This document shows, piece by piece, positions 17,497 to 24,656 of a stretch of 64,000 bases of DNA (positions within the stretch are counted from its first letter, which is position 1; every line of letters starts with the position of its first letter). The notes below the pieces were generated by a model. It was given only the letters and a program-made list of their open reading frames with translations. It did no database searches and was not told where the DNA came from. The stretch is from JALZCH01 sp036387315. Its GTDB lineage: Bacteria; Acidobacteriota; Blastocatellia; Pyrinomonadales; Pyrinomonadaceae. The translations under genes and the position numbers were made by a program. The stretch is from contig DASVTY010000006.1 in NCBI GenBank assembly GCA_036387315.1, positions 109,137 to 173,136 of the forward strand. Reading direction: 5' to 3'.

Positions 17497-19944
17497 ATGC
17501 TCGATAACGAAACTAAACGCCGGATTGATACGGCGAGAGATATTCTTGTCGGTAAGCTGCCCGATCCGAAAAGCCAAGTCGAACAAATCACCATTGCCTT
17601 GATTTACAAGTTTATGGACGATATGGACGCGCAATCGGTTGAATTTGACGGTGATCCTTCGTTTTTTGTCGGCGAATATGAAAAATACGGTTGGCGCAAA
17701 TTGTTCGCGCCGAATTTGAGCGGACACGAACGACTTGCGCTTTACGGTGAGGCAATTGTTAATCTGAATCAAAATCCGCATTTGCCGCAGCTTTTTCGGG
17801 ACATTTTCAAAAACGCTTATCTGCCTTACCGAGACCCGGAAACGCTGACTTTGTTTCTGAAAACTATTAACGAATTCAAGTATGACCATAGCGAACGGCT
17901 TGGTGATGCGTTTGAGTATCTGCTTTCGGTTTTAGGCTCGCAAGGCGATGCCGGACAGTTTAGAACGCCGCGCCACATTATTGATTTTATTGTTAAAACG
18001 CTTGCGCCTAAGAAAAACGAAACGGTTTGCGACCCGGCTTGCGGCACTGCCGGATTTTTGATTTCTTCATACAAATATATTCTTGAAAATAACAAGCGAA
18101 ACACGCCCGGCGATACGCTCACGCCCGACGAGCGCAGGCGTTTGATGACCAATTTTGTCGGTTATGACATTTCGCCGGATATGGTTCGGCTTTCGCTCGT
18201 CAATCTTTATCTGCATGGTTTTCCGAGTCCGACGATTCACGAATACGATTCTTTGACGAGTGAAGACCGCTGGAATGAAACCTTTGACATCGTGATGGCG
18301 AATCCGCCGTTTATGTCGCCGAAAGGCGGAATTAAGCCGCACAAAAAGTTTTCTATTGCCGCCAACCGCAGCGAAGTTTTGTTTGTTGATTACATCGCCG
18401 AACACATTCACCCGACGCACGGGCGAGCCGGAATCATCGTTCCCGAAGGCATTATTTTTCAATCGGCGGGCGCGTATCGAGATTTGCGGAAAATGCTCGT
18501 TGATAAAGCGTTTTTGTATGCAGTCGTTTCGCTTCCCGCCGGAGTTTTTCAGCCGTATTCGGGCGTGAAAACTTCCATTTTGCTGATGGACAAAACCATT
18601 GCCGCAAAGACGGATAAAATTCTCTTTGTCAAAATCCAAAACGACGGCTTCGGATTGGGAGCGCAGCGCAGAGAGTTGGCGACGAGCGATTTGCCCGACG
18701 CGCTGAATTTAATCCGCGATTTTCAGCAAGCCGTTTTGCAGGGTGAAACTTCGCGCTTTGCGGGCGAAGATTTACCTTTGCAAGCCGTTGCCGTCGAGAA
18801 AACACAGATTGCGGCAAATGGCGATTACAATCTTTCGGGCGATAGATATAAAACTGCTGTAATTCGGCAACATAAATTTGAAACGGTAGAAGTTGGAGAA
18901 CTTTGCGAAAAGATTTTGAGTGGCGGAACGCCATCAACTGAAAATAAAGAATTTTGGAATGGCGAAATTGCTTGGATTACAAGCGCAGACATTTCTAATC
19001 TAAAGACAGCAATTCCGCGAAAGTTTATCACGCAAAAAGCAATCGCAGAATCAGCAACAAATTTAATTCCAAAAGGAAATATAATCGTCGTTACAAGAGT
19101 CGGTTTAGGTAAGTTATTTCTTAATGACTTTGATGTTTGCATTAGCCAAGATTCGCAAGGTTTAGTTTTGAAGAAGGATAAAGTTTTGCCTGAATTTCTT
19201 CTTTATGCTCTTTACGAAAAAGTTCAAGATTTCAAAAATACAAGTCAAGGCACAACGATTCAAGGCGTAACAAAAAACCAGCTTTCAAGTATCAAAATCC
19301 CGCTTCCGCAGCTCTCGATTCAAAAAGAGATAGTTGAGAAAATCGAAGGCTTTCAGCGCATCATTGACGGCGCAAAGCAAGTCGTCGAGAACTACAAACC
19401 GCAGATTGACATTTCGCCCGATTGGGAAATGGTCGAACTCGGCGAAGTTTGCGAAAACTTAGATAGTCAAAGAAAACCTGTAACGTCTTCGGATAGAATT
19501 AAAGGAATTTATCCGTATTATGGCGCATCTGGAATTGTTGATTATGTTGATAATTATATTTTTGATGGTGAATATCTTTTAGTTTCGGAAGATGGCGCAA
19601 ATCTTTTAGCCAGAGTTACACCGATTGCATTTTCAGTTTCGGGGAAAGTTTGGGTAAATAATCACGCGCACATTTTAAGATTTGACGAAAAAGCCACGCA
19701 AACTTTTATTGAGTTATACCTAAATTCGATAAGTCTCGACAATTACGTAACAGGTTCAGCGCAGCCAAAATTAAATCAAGCAAATTTGAACTCAATAAAA
19801 ATCCCGCTTCCGCCGCTTGAAGTTCAGCAGGAAATCGTCGCCCACATCGAGCGCGAGCAATCGCTGGTTAATTCAAACAAAGAATTGATAACGATTTTTG
19901 AAACGAAGATAAAAGACGAAATCAATAAACTCTGGGAAGAATAA
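17497..19944 (+). CDS. hsdM: Type I DNA methyltransferase-specificity fusion (HsdM-HsdS)
   Basis: One 815-aa polypeptide combines both subunits that modify DNA and set the recognition sequence. The N-terminal part is HsdM_N. The N6-adenine methyltransferase core has the SAM motif DPACGTAGFL (about 180-189) and the catalytic NPPF (about 268-271). From about residue 455 there are two target-recognition domains (VEVGELCEKILSGGTPS and MVELGEVCENLDSQRKP), each ending in a helical spacer with the repeated IPLPxLxxQxEIV motif, as in HsdS. Separate hsdM and hsdS genes are the norm, so this is a natural fusion. The GH18-like gene follows after 5 bp. Confidence 0.92.
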   Translation: MLDNETKRRIDTARDILVGKLPDPKSQVEQITIALIYKFMDDMDAQSVEFDGDPSFFVGEYEKYGWRKLFAPNLSGHERLALYGEAIVNLNQNPHLPQLFRDIFKNAYLPYRDPETLTLFLKTINEFKYDHSERLGDAFEYLLSVLGSQGDAGQFRTPRHIIDFIVKTLAPKKNETVCDPACGTAGFLISSYKYILENNKRNTPGDTLTPDERRRLMTNFVGYDISPDMVRLSLVNLYLHGFPSPTIHEYDSLTSEDRWNETFDIVMANPPFMSPKGGIKPHKKFSIAANRSEVLFVDYIAEHIHPTHGRAGIIVPEGIIFQSAGAYRDLRKMLVDKAFLYAVVSLPAGVFQPYSGVKTSILLMDKTIAAKTDKILFVKIQNDGFGLGAQRRELATSDLPDALNLIRDFQQAVLQGETSRFAGEDLPLQAVAVEKTQIAANGDYNLSGDRYKTAVIRQHKFETVEVGELCEKILSGGTPSTENKEFWNGEIAWITSADISNLKTAIPRKFITQKAIAESATNLIPKGNIIVVTRVGLGKLFLNDFDVCISQDSQGLVLKKDKVLPEFLLYALYEKVQDFKNTSQGTTIQGVTKNQLSSIKIPLPQLSIQKEIVEKIEGFQRIIDGAKQVVENYKPQIDISPDWEMVELGEVCENLDSQRKPVTSSDRIKGIYPYYGASGIVDYVDNYIFDGEYLLVSEDGANLLARVTPIAFSVSGKVWVNNHAHILRFDEKATQTFIELYLNSISLDNYVTGSAQPKLNQANLNSIKIPLPPLEVQQEIVAHIEREQSLVNSNKELITIFETKIKDEINKLWEE

Positions 19945-19949
19945 ATAAT

Positions 19950-21026
19950 ATGCGTAAAATTTTTGTTGCTGCTATCAGCTTTTTTATAATTTTCGGGCTA
20001 AGTCTTTTGATTGTTCCGGCACAAAAGGCGTCTTCAAAAAAGGGCGATAAATCCGCAAAAACAACAAAACCAAAAAGAGTCACGACTTTTCAAAATCCGT
20101 TAATTTCGCAAACGCGAATTTTCGCTCCTTTTTACTTTCTCGAAAATGACGACAACGACAGACCAACCTACAACTTGAAAAAGAAGTTTGATGAAGGAGC
20201 TGCAAAGGTTTTTACGCTGGCATTTATTATTGGCAAAGGACGCTGCGACAACCCCGATTGGGACAGTGAAATCGGTTTAGATGCTCCTAAAGCACAAATA
20301 GAAGAACTTCGCCGTGCCGGAGGAAATGTGATTTTTTCATTCGGCGGCAGGGTTGATGCGGAGAAACAGGAGTTAGCACGCTATTGCACAACAATACCTG
20401 CACTCCAAGCACAGTATTCACGGATTATCACAATGTTTGGTGCAACGCATTTGGATTTTGACATTGAAGGGGATTCGTTACCTCCGACCTGCAATGTTCA
20501 AACCGACCAAATTATGGCTGGAGTTGATCGTCGTAATAAAGTGCTTGCCGGATTACAAGCTGATGCAAACCGGAATGGCAGGCAACTTAACATTTCGTTT
20601 ACTTTGCCGGTTGGTCAAAGTGGGTTAGAAAGTAATGCTCTTTGTATAATTGAAAACGCTCGAACAAATGGCGTGAAGATTGCTCACATCAATCTTATGA
20701 CAATGTTTTTTGGAGAGTCATTCCCAAATGTGGGTAATTTAACAAAGCAGTCTGTGAAGGCTTCATATGAACAACTGAAAACTTCGACCGGAATGAATGG
20801 AGCCGCGCTCTGGCAAATGATTGGCATTACCCCAAACATTGGGCGCGACGATGAAGCAAATGAGATTTTTAGTCTGCACGACGGAAACAAAGATGCCGAA
20901 ACGGTTTTTAATTTTGCTACTGACCCGCAAACCCCGATTGGATTTTTGTCAATGTGGAATGTTAACCGTGACCAGCCAAGAAATGAGTTTGCTAAATACT
21001 TTAACTCATTTCCTAACAGGCGTTAA
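19950..21026 (+). CDS. Secreted GH18 (chitinase-type) protein
   Basis: A 358-aa exported protein with a signal peptide (about 1-25). It shows THLDFDIEGDSLP (about residues 164-176). This is the DxDxE catalytic signature of glycoside hydrolase family 18 in the form seen in bacterial chitinase C-type proteins (HLDFDIEG). Upstream is NVIFSFGGRVD, the SxGG strand, and downstream NISFTLPVG and HINLMTM fit the barrel. It would hydrolyse or bind GlcNAc polymers. Its location, 5 bp behind hsdMS and 5 bp before the HEPN gene, implies co-transcription with the restriction genes. That is unusual; a link to entry of foreign DNA through an envelope is speculation. Confidence 0.82.
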   Translation: MRKIFVAAISFFIIFGLSLLIVPAQKASSKKGDKSAKTTKPKRVTTFQNPLISQTRIFAPFYFLENDDNDRPTYNLKKKFDEGAAKVFTLAFIIGKGRCDNPDWDSEIGLDAPKAQIEELRRAGGNVIFSFGGRVDAEKQELARYCTTIPALQAQYSRIITMFGATHLDFDIEGDSLPPTCNVQTDQIMAGVDRRNKVLAGLQADANRNGRQLNISFTLPVGQSGLESNALCIIENARTNGVKIAHINLMTMFFGESFPNVGNLTKQSVKASYEQLKTSTGMNGAALWQMIGITPNIGRDDEANEIFSLHDGNKDAETVFNFATDPQTPIGFLSMWNVNRDQPRNEFAKYFNSFPNRR

Positions 21027-21031
21027 TATGT

Positions 21032-21820
21032 ATGGCAAGCCCTGACGAAATCTTCTTGTATCTGCCGCAAAGGTATAAAACGCAGGACGAAGAAAACTAC
21101 ATCAAGTTTCTCTGGGAAAGTTTTGAACTCAATTATCAAAACGAAAAATATCAGTTCGCCTTTATCGCCTACCATTTGCTGTTTATGACTTACGTTTATT
21201 TTCAGCTTTGGAAGATTTACGCCTCGCACGCCGATAATTTCCGCCGCTCGGTTCTCGGCTTTGGGAAAATACGCGAATTATTTGAAGATTTGGAAGAACG
21301 CAATAAACGCAACGAAGCCGCCGGAAATCCACCCGAACAATTTTATCCTTTCAACTTCGCCGAAGAAAACGAAAGCACGATTATGACTTTCTTCCATCTC
21401 ATCGGCTGCGATAAATCAAAAATCGGAACTTACAAAAAGCTAATCAAAGATCGCAATGAAATCGCACACGCCAACGGCAAATTGGTTTTCGTCTCATCCG
21501 CCGATATTGACCAAAAGATTAACCAAATCTTGAAACTCGTCGAAGAAATCCATCAACATTCTTGCGGCACGGCAACCGAATGTTTGAACAATTTCCTTTT
21601 GAACGATTCAGATATTGATACAAGAGAATATATTGACGAAGACGATCAAATAAACGAAGTCCTCATTCGCGGTCATTACCTTTCGCAAAAGAACATAGAA
21701 GATTTACTGGAATTTGACATTGAGAAATTTAAAGATAAGCCAAAGTTTAACGATATGAAATCACTTTTCGATACTTTCACAAAATACGGCGAAGTTTTAC
21801 TTTTAGACGATAATTTTTGA
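21032..21820 (+). CDS. HEPN-motif protein, candidate ribonuclease
   Basis: A 262-aa protein, mostly helical. It contains IKDRNEIAHANG (about residues 138-149), the Rx4-6H motif of HEPN ribonucleases (RNEIAH with Asn after Arg). A first helix bundle with YHLLFMTYVYFQLWK lies upstream. HEPN proteins commonly act as the cell-suicide arm of defence systems, including some type I R-M loci. The C-terminal third (YIDEDDQINEVLIRGHYLSQ) is unknown. It is the last gene of the restriction cluster, 5 bp after the GH18 gene. RNase activity is inference from the motif. Confidence 0.7.
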   Translation: MASPDEIFLYLPQRYKTQDEENYIKFLWESFELNYQNEKYQFAFIAYHLLFMTYVYFQLWKIYASHADNFRRSVLGFGKIRELFEDLEERNKRNEAAGNPPEQFYPFNFAEENESTIMTFFHLIGCDKSKIGTYKKLIKDRNEIAHANGKLVFVSSADIDQKINQILKLVEEIHQHSCGTATECLNNFLLNDSDIDTREYIDEDDQINEVLIRGHYLSQKNIEDLLEFDIEKFKDKPKFNDMKSLFDTFTKYGEVLLLDDNF

Positions 21821-21905
21821 AACAAAGGTAAAACGAAATCAATAAACGTTGGGATCAATAAAATGAATTGCAACATTAGATGAAAAATCAACAACTAAAA
21901 GTAGC

Positions 21906-21939
21906 TTGACAAACTGTCAAATAAAAACGACAATTTGTC
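21906..21939 (+). promoter_or_regulatory. Promoter with two dyad operators for the TAC module
   Basis: TTGACAAACTGTCAA (21906-21920) is a dyad that contains a perfect -35 (TTGACA). Seventeen bases later, GACAATTTGTC (21929-21939) is a second dyad that begins with a -10-like GACAAT. The two dyads share the TGACA half-site. Autoregulation by the XRE-type antitoxin is the natural reading. A ribosome binding site AAGGAG lies about 12 bp before the toxin start. Confidence 0.6.
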
Positions 21940-22029
21940 ATTGAGGTATCCACTCCAAATATTCGAGGCGCTTATGTTACTTTTTGAGTTGCATTACCAA
22001 ACTGTAAATTCTCAAGGAGTTTTGACGAA

Positions 22030-22362
22030 ATGTCCAAACCGTCGCCTTACGATTCCCAAACAGCCATTCAAAAAATTCGCGCAATTCTCTCCGGCGATGG
22101 TTATCTGCAAATCCGCCCGCATTGTTTCGATCAGATGGGGAGACGAACCGTTGACAACGAAGACATCAGGCGAGTTCTGGAGTTGAACGGAAACATTAAC
22201 AGCGAGCCAGAATGGGACGAAAAGCATCAAAAATACAAGTACAAAGTTGATGGCTACGACACTGAAGGCGACAAACTTGCAGTTGTTGTTAATATTGTCG
22301 AAACAAATTGGCGCGTCGTTGCTATTACAGCCATCGGCGATTGGAAGGAGAAAAAGAAATGA
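22030..22362 (+). CDS. DUF4258 toxin of a toxin-antitoxin-chaperone module
   Basis: A 110-aa protein with the DUF4258 layout: an N-terminal helix with RPHCFDQMGRRTVDNEDIRRVL (given as IRPHCFDQMGRR at about 30-41) and strands YKYKVDGYDTEGDKLAVVV and WRVVAITAI. DUF4258 proteins are small RelE/BrnT-like putative RNases. The ATG is preceded by AAGGAG, and the stop overlaps the antitoxin start (ATGA). As the first gene of a three-gene unit with antitoxin and SecB-like chaperone, it is the probable toxin. The catalytic residues are not settled. Confidence 0.8.
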   Translation: MSKPSPYDSQTAIQKIRAILSGDGYLQIRPHCFDQMGRRTVDNEDIRRVLELNGNINSEPEWDEKHQKYKYKVDGYDTEGDKLAVVVNIVETNWRVVAITAIGDWKEKKK

Positions 22363-23048
22363 ATTGTTTTGAATGTGACGAAACAACGGAAATCAGACAG
22401 TTTAAGTCGTATATGTACGAGGGCGTTGGTTTGAGCAACATCGTTTTGCTCAACGCTCAAGTCGAAGTATGCGCCGCTTGCGACACTGAATCGCTTCTTC
22501 TCCGCAACATCAGCAAAGTTCACAACGCCATTGGCATCGGCATTGTTCTGCACAACAGCCAATTATCCGGCGCGGAAGTTCGATATTTGCGTCGCAACGC
22601 CGGTTTCAGCGTCAGCGATTGGGCGCAACTATTAAAAGTCGCCGAAGGGACTTATACCAAATGGGAAACCGATTATCGCCCGATCACGCCGCAAGCGGAC
22701 ATTTTGGCGCGAATCAATTATCTCAACGCTCTCAAACAGAAAGACCCACAAAACGTGCGGCTCGCCGCCCATCTGGATGCGGTTTTGAAAATGAAAATTG
22801 AGGAAGGTCAAAAACTGCTGATTGCAATTGACGCACAAAACTTGGAAGCACCGGCACAATATTTACCTTCCGAAGACGTACTTTTTGCTAAACCGGAAAC
22901 GTCTTACGTCGAAGCGCGCACAATCAAATTTGAACCGTTGACCGCCGCTGTGTTAATTGTCGAGCGTTCTGAAAAAACGCTCAATTCACAATCGAAAATT
23001 ATGGGAGAAAAGTTGGATGTCTGCTACGAACTCGCAACTTCAGCTTGA
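22359..23048 (+). CDS. MqsA-type antitoxin (zinc ribbon plus XRE HTH) with C-terminal extension
   Basis: A 229-aa protein. Four cysteines (C3, C6, C38, C41: NCFEC...VCAAC) form the YgiT/MqsA zinc-binding domain that binds the toxin. Residues about 70-120 (LSGAEVRYLRRNAGFSVSDWAQLLKVAEGTY, split by helices) form an XRE helix-turn-helix for DNA binding. The tail beyond about residue 130 is about 100 residues longer than in classic MqsA. It ends in a hydrophobic patch that could serve as the chaperone-addiction segment known from HigA1 of the M. tuberculosis TAC. The start at 22359 is preferred over an in-frame upstream codon because it has GGAGG-like SD and overlaps the toxin stop. Confidence 0.85.
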   Translation: MNCFECDETTEIRQFKSYMYEGVGLSNIVLLNAQVEVCAACDTESLLLRNISKVHNAIGIGIVLHNSQLSGAEVRYLRRNAGFSVSDWAQLLKVAEGTYTKWETDYRPITPQADILARINYLNALKQKDPQNVRLAAHLDAVLKMKIEEGQKLLIAIDAQNLEAPAQYLPSEDVLFAKPETSYVEARTIKFEPLTAAVLIVERSEKTLNSQSKIMGEKLDVCYELATSA

Positions 23049-23481
23049 AACTTATTTTCTGAAAGAGCTTAGTTACTTTCTGAAAGATAATTTGGATACG
23101 ATTCCCGAACCCGTTGCCGAAATCAGCCCGGTCGGTTTGAAGATTGAAGATTTAACTAAGCTGATTGATGAACAGCAACGAAAATGGCGTTGTGAATTAA
23201 CAATAAAATCTTCCGATGCAGCGAGCGGCGAAAGTTTCTACAAATTTAAAATAGTAATGGTCGGTTTTTTTACCGTTAATCCGGCATTATCGGCTGAACA
23301 AGCCAAAATTTTAGCTGAAAGCAATTGCCCGGCGGTTTTATATTCAACTTCGCGTGAAATTATTGCTACTGTAACCCGCCGCAGTCCTTATCCTGCGGTT
23401 CTTTTGCCGTTGGTGACTTTTGTAAAGAATATTGAAGAACCGAAACCAAAAAAAAGAGCGGTGAAAAAGAAATCAGAATAG
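23017..23481 (+). CDS. SecB-like chaperone of the TAC module
   Basis: A 154-aa protein with SecB features: an N-terminal strand LETYFLKELSYFLKDN (about 11-26), the central beta-strands, and the family block NCPAVLYSTSREIIATVTRR followed by SPYPAVLLPLVTF (about 107-138). In SecB these read CPxLLFPYAREIIS and PPLLLPPVNF. Basic Lys-rich tail. In TAC systems the chaperone folds the antitoxin and protects it from proteases. The ATG at 23017 lies within the antitoxin gene (32-nt overlap), so the three genes form one translational unit. There is no general secB context here (no grxC or gpsA). Confidence 0.85.
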   Translation: MSATNSQLQLETYFLKELSYFLKDNLDTIPEPVAEISPVGLKIEDLTKLIDEQQRKWRCELTIKSSDAASGESFYKFKIVMVGFFTVNPALSAEQAKILAESNCPAVLYSTSREIIATVTRRSPYPAVLLPLVTFVKNIEEPKPKKRAVKKKSE

Positions 23482-23870
23482 CCGCAGAGTTTTGAATTTG
23501 AGCCGAGTTGATCTGTGGATTAAATAATTCTTGCCTGAAATTTCATCACTGAGCGAGCCATTTCCCGTGTTATCAGTAGAACGGAAAACTCACAGAAGGA
23601 CACATTATTTGCAAAGCAGCTTGAAATTACCCCTATGTTGTTAATTTAACATTCTAAAACGGTTATAAAATCTTTTAAAATAGATGCATAATATAAAATA
23701 TAAAAGTTGTGACACTTACAGCGGCTTTTTCCCCGTTTAGCCCATCTTTTCCGCTTTTTTCGCAATTTTCTATCAATTCAATTGCTGCTTGTTCCTTTCA
23801 TCAAGTGCAGTGCTATCAGAGACAATCAAGCCTGTGTTTTATAGAATTCAAGGTAGGGGAGGGGGTCTAA
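23482..23870. other. Intergenic, no gene seen
   Basis: 389 bp of AT-rich sequence between the convergent TAC module and the replication module. No convincing ORF and no clear terminator hairpin. A polypurine tract AGGTAGGGGAGGGGG lies near 23851, just behind the end of the 81-aa gene. Confidence 0.6.
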
Positions 23871-24116
23871 TTAATCCTTTTTAGATTTTTTTAGCCGCAT
23901 AATTATTTTTTCAGAAACTTTCCTTAGCTTTTCATGAAATAATCTGCCTTCTTCTTCCAGATAAATGCGAGGAACACATTCGCTAATGTGTCTATGTAGG
24001 GATCGGTAACCAACTTTGAACTGTTCTGCTGCGGCTCGGACAGAACCTATCCGAATGTATGTTCCTATGATTTCTGGGCTTCTTGGATCCTTGCAGATGG
24101 TACATTTAAGCGGCAT
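23871..24116 (-). CDS. Small protein, Cys pair plus helix-turn-helix-like segment
   Basis: An 81-aa protein: CTICKDPRSPEI (CxxC at residues 5-8) followed by RAAAEQFKVGYRSLHRHIS (about 31-49). This has the look of an HTH found in small phage- or plasmid-encoded regulators and terminase small subunits. The C-terminus is Lys-rich. It is 2 bp downstream of the 132-aa gene and reads with the PrimPol gene, so it is probably part of the element's replication module. Function unknown. Confidence 0.6.
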   Translation of the reverse strand: MPLKCTICKDPRSPEIIGTYIRIGSVRAAAEQFKVGYRSLHRHISECVPRIYLEEEGRLFHEKLRKVSEKIIMRLKKSKKD

Positions 24117-24118
24117 TT

Positions 24119-24517
24119 CTAAAACTCCGTTAAATAATCACTCATTTCAAACAATAGCTCTTCAACTACTTTTTCATAGGAAATGCCTGTTTCTTTAGCA
24201 ATTTTGCTAGCAGCCCATTTGATATGAAAGCGTCGGTAGCTGATTTCAACGTCAGTTCCATAGCTCCGCGCCATCCTGCCGGTCAATTGAGCATGTAATC
24301 GAAAAAGATGTGACCGTCTTTGAAGCAAATATAAATAATGTTCGGCATACCTCAAATCAAACTCATCTTCATCATCGAAAGGCAAAGCAGCTTCAATATG
24401 TTTTTCAGTCCGCCATCTTCTGATTAGTTCATTCTTAACAGCCTTATGAGTCGCTCTTCTAATCTCTGGAGGTAATGATTGGTAACTCCATCTCTTCTTA
24501 TCTGATTTCTCGCTCAT
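24119..24517 (-). CDS. Hypothetical protein of the replication module
   Basis: A 132-aa helical protein, basic at the N-terminus (SDKKRWSYQSLPPEIRRATHK) and acidic at the centre (FDDEDEFDLRYAEHY). No family recognised. It lies 139 bp after the PrimPol gene and just before the 81-aa HTH-like gene, same strand. It may be a regulator or accessory replication factor of the island. Low-confidence role. Confidence 0.55.
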   Translation of the reverse strand: MSEKSDKKRWSYQSLPPEIRRATHKAVKNELIRRWRTEKHIEAALPFDDEDEFDLRYAEHYLYLLQRRSHLFRLHAQLTGRMARSYGTDVEISYRRFHIKWAASKIAKETGISYEKVVEELLFEMSDYLTEF

Positions 24518-24656
24518 AAACTTCTGTTATTTATATCACCAGAAGAAATAGGACATCTGACAGCCCGCAAAATAAAAGCAGCTTTAAACATTTAAAAGCT
24601 ATTATTGAGTAAGCCTTCTTTGATAATGCATTTATCAGTTTTGAAATTTACTGAAT

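Noticed and set aside
23017..23481. Housekeeping secB
   Set aside because: Overlap with the antitoxin gene, island location and divergence from SecB favour a TA-linked chaperone.
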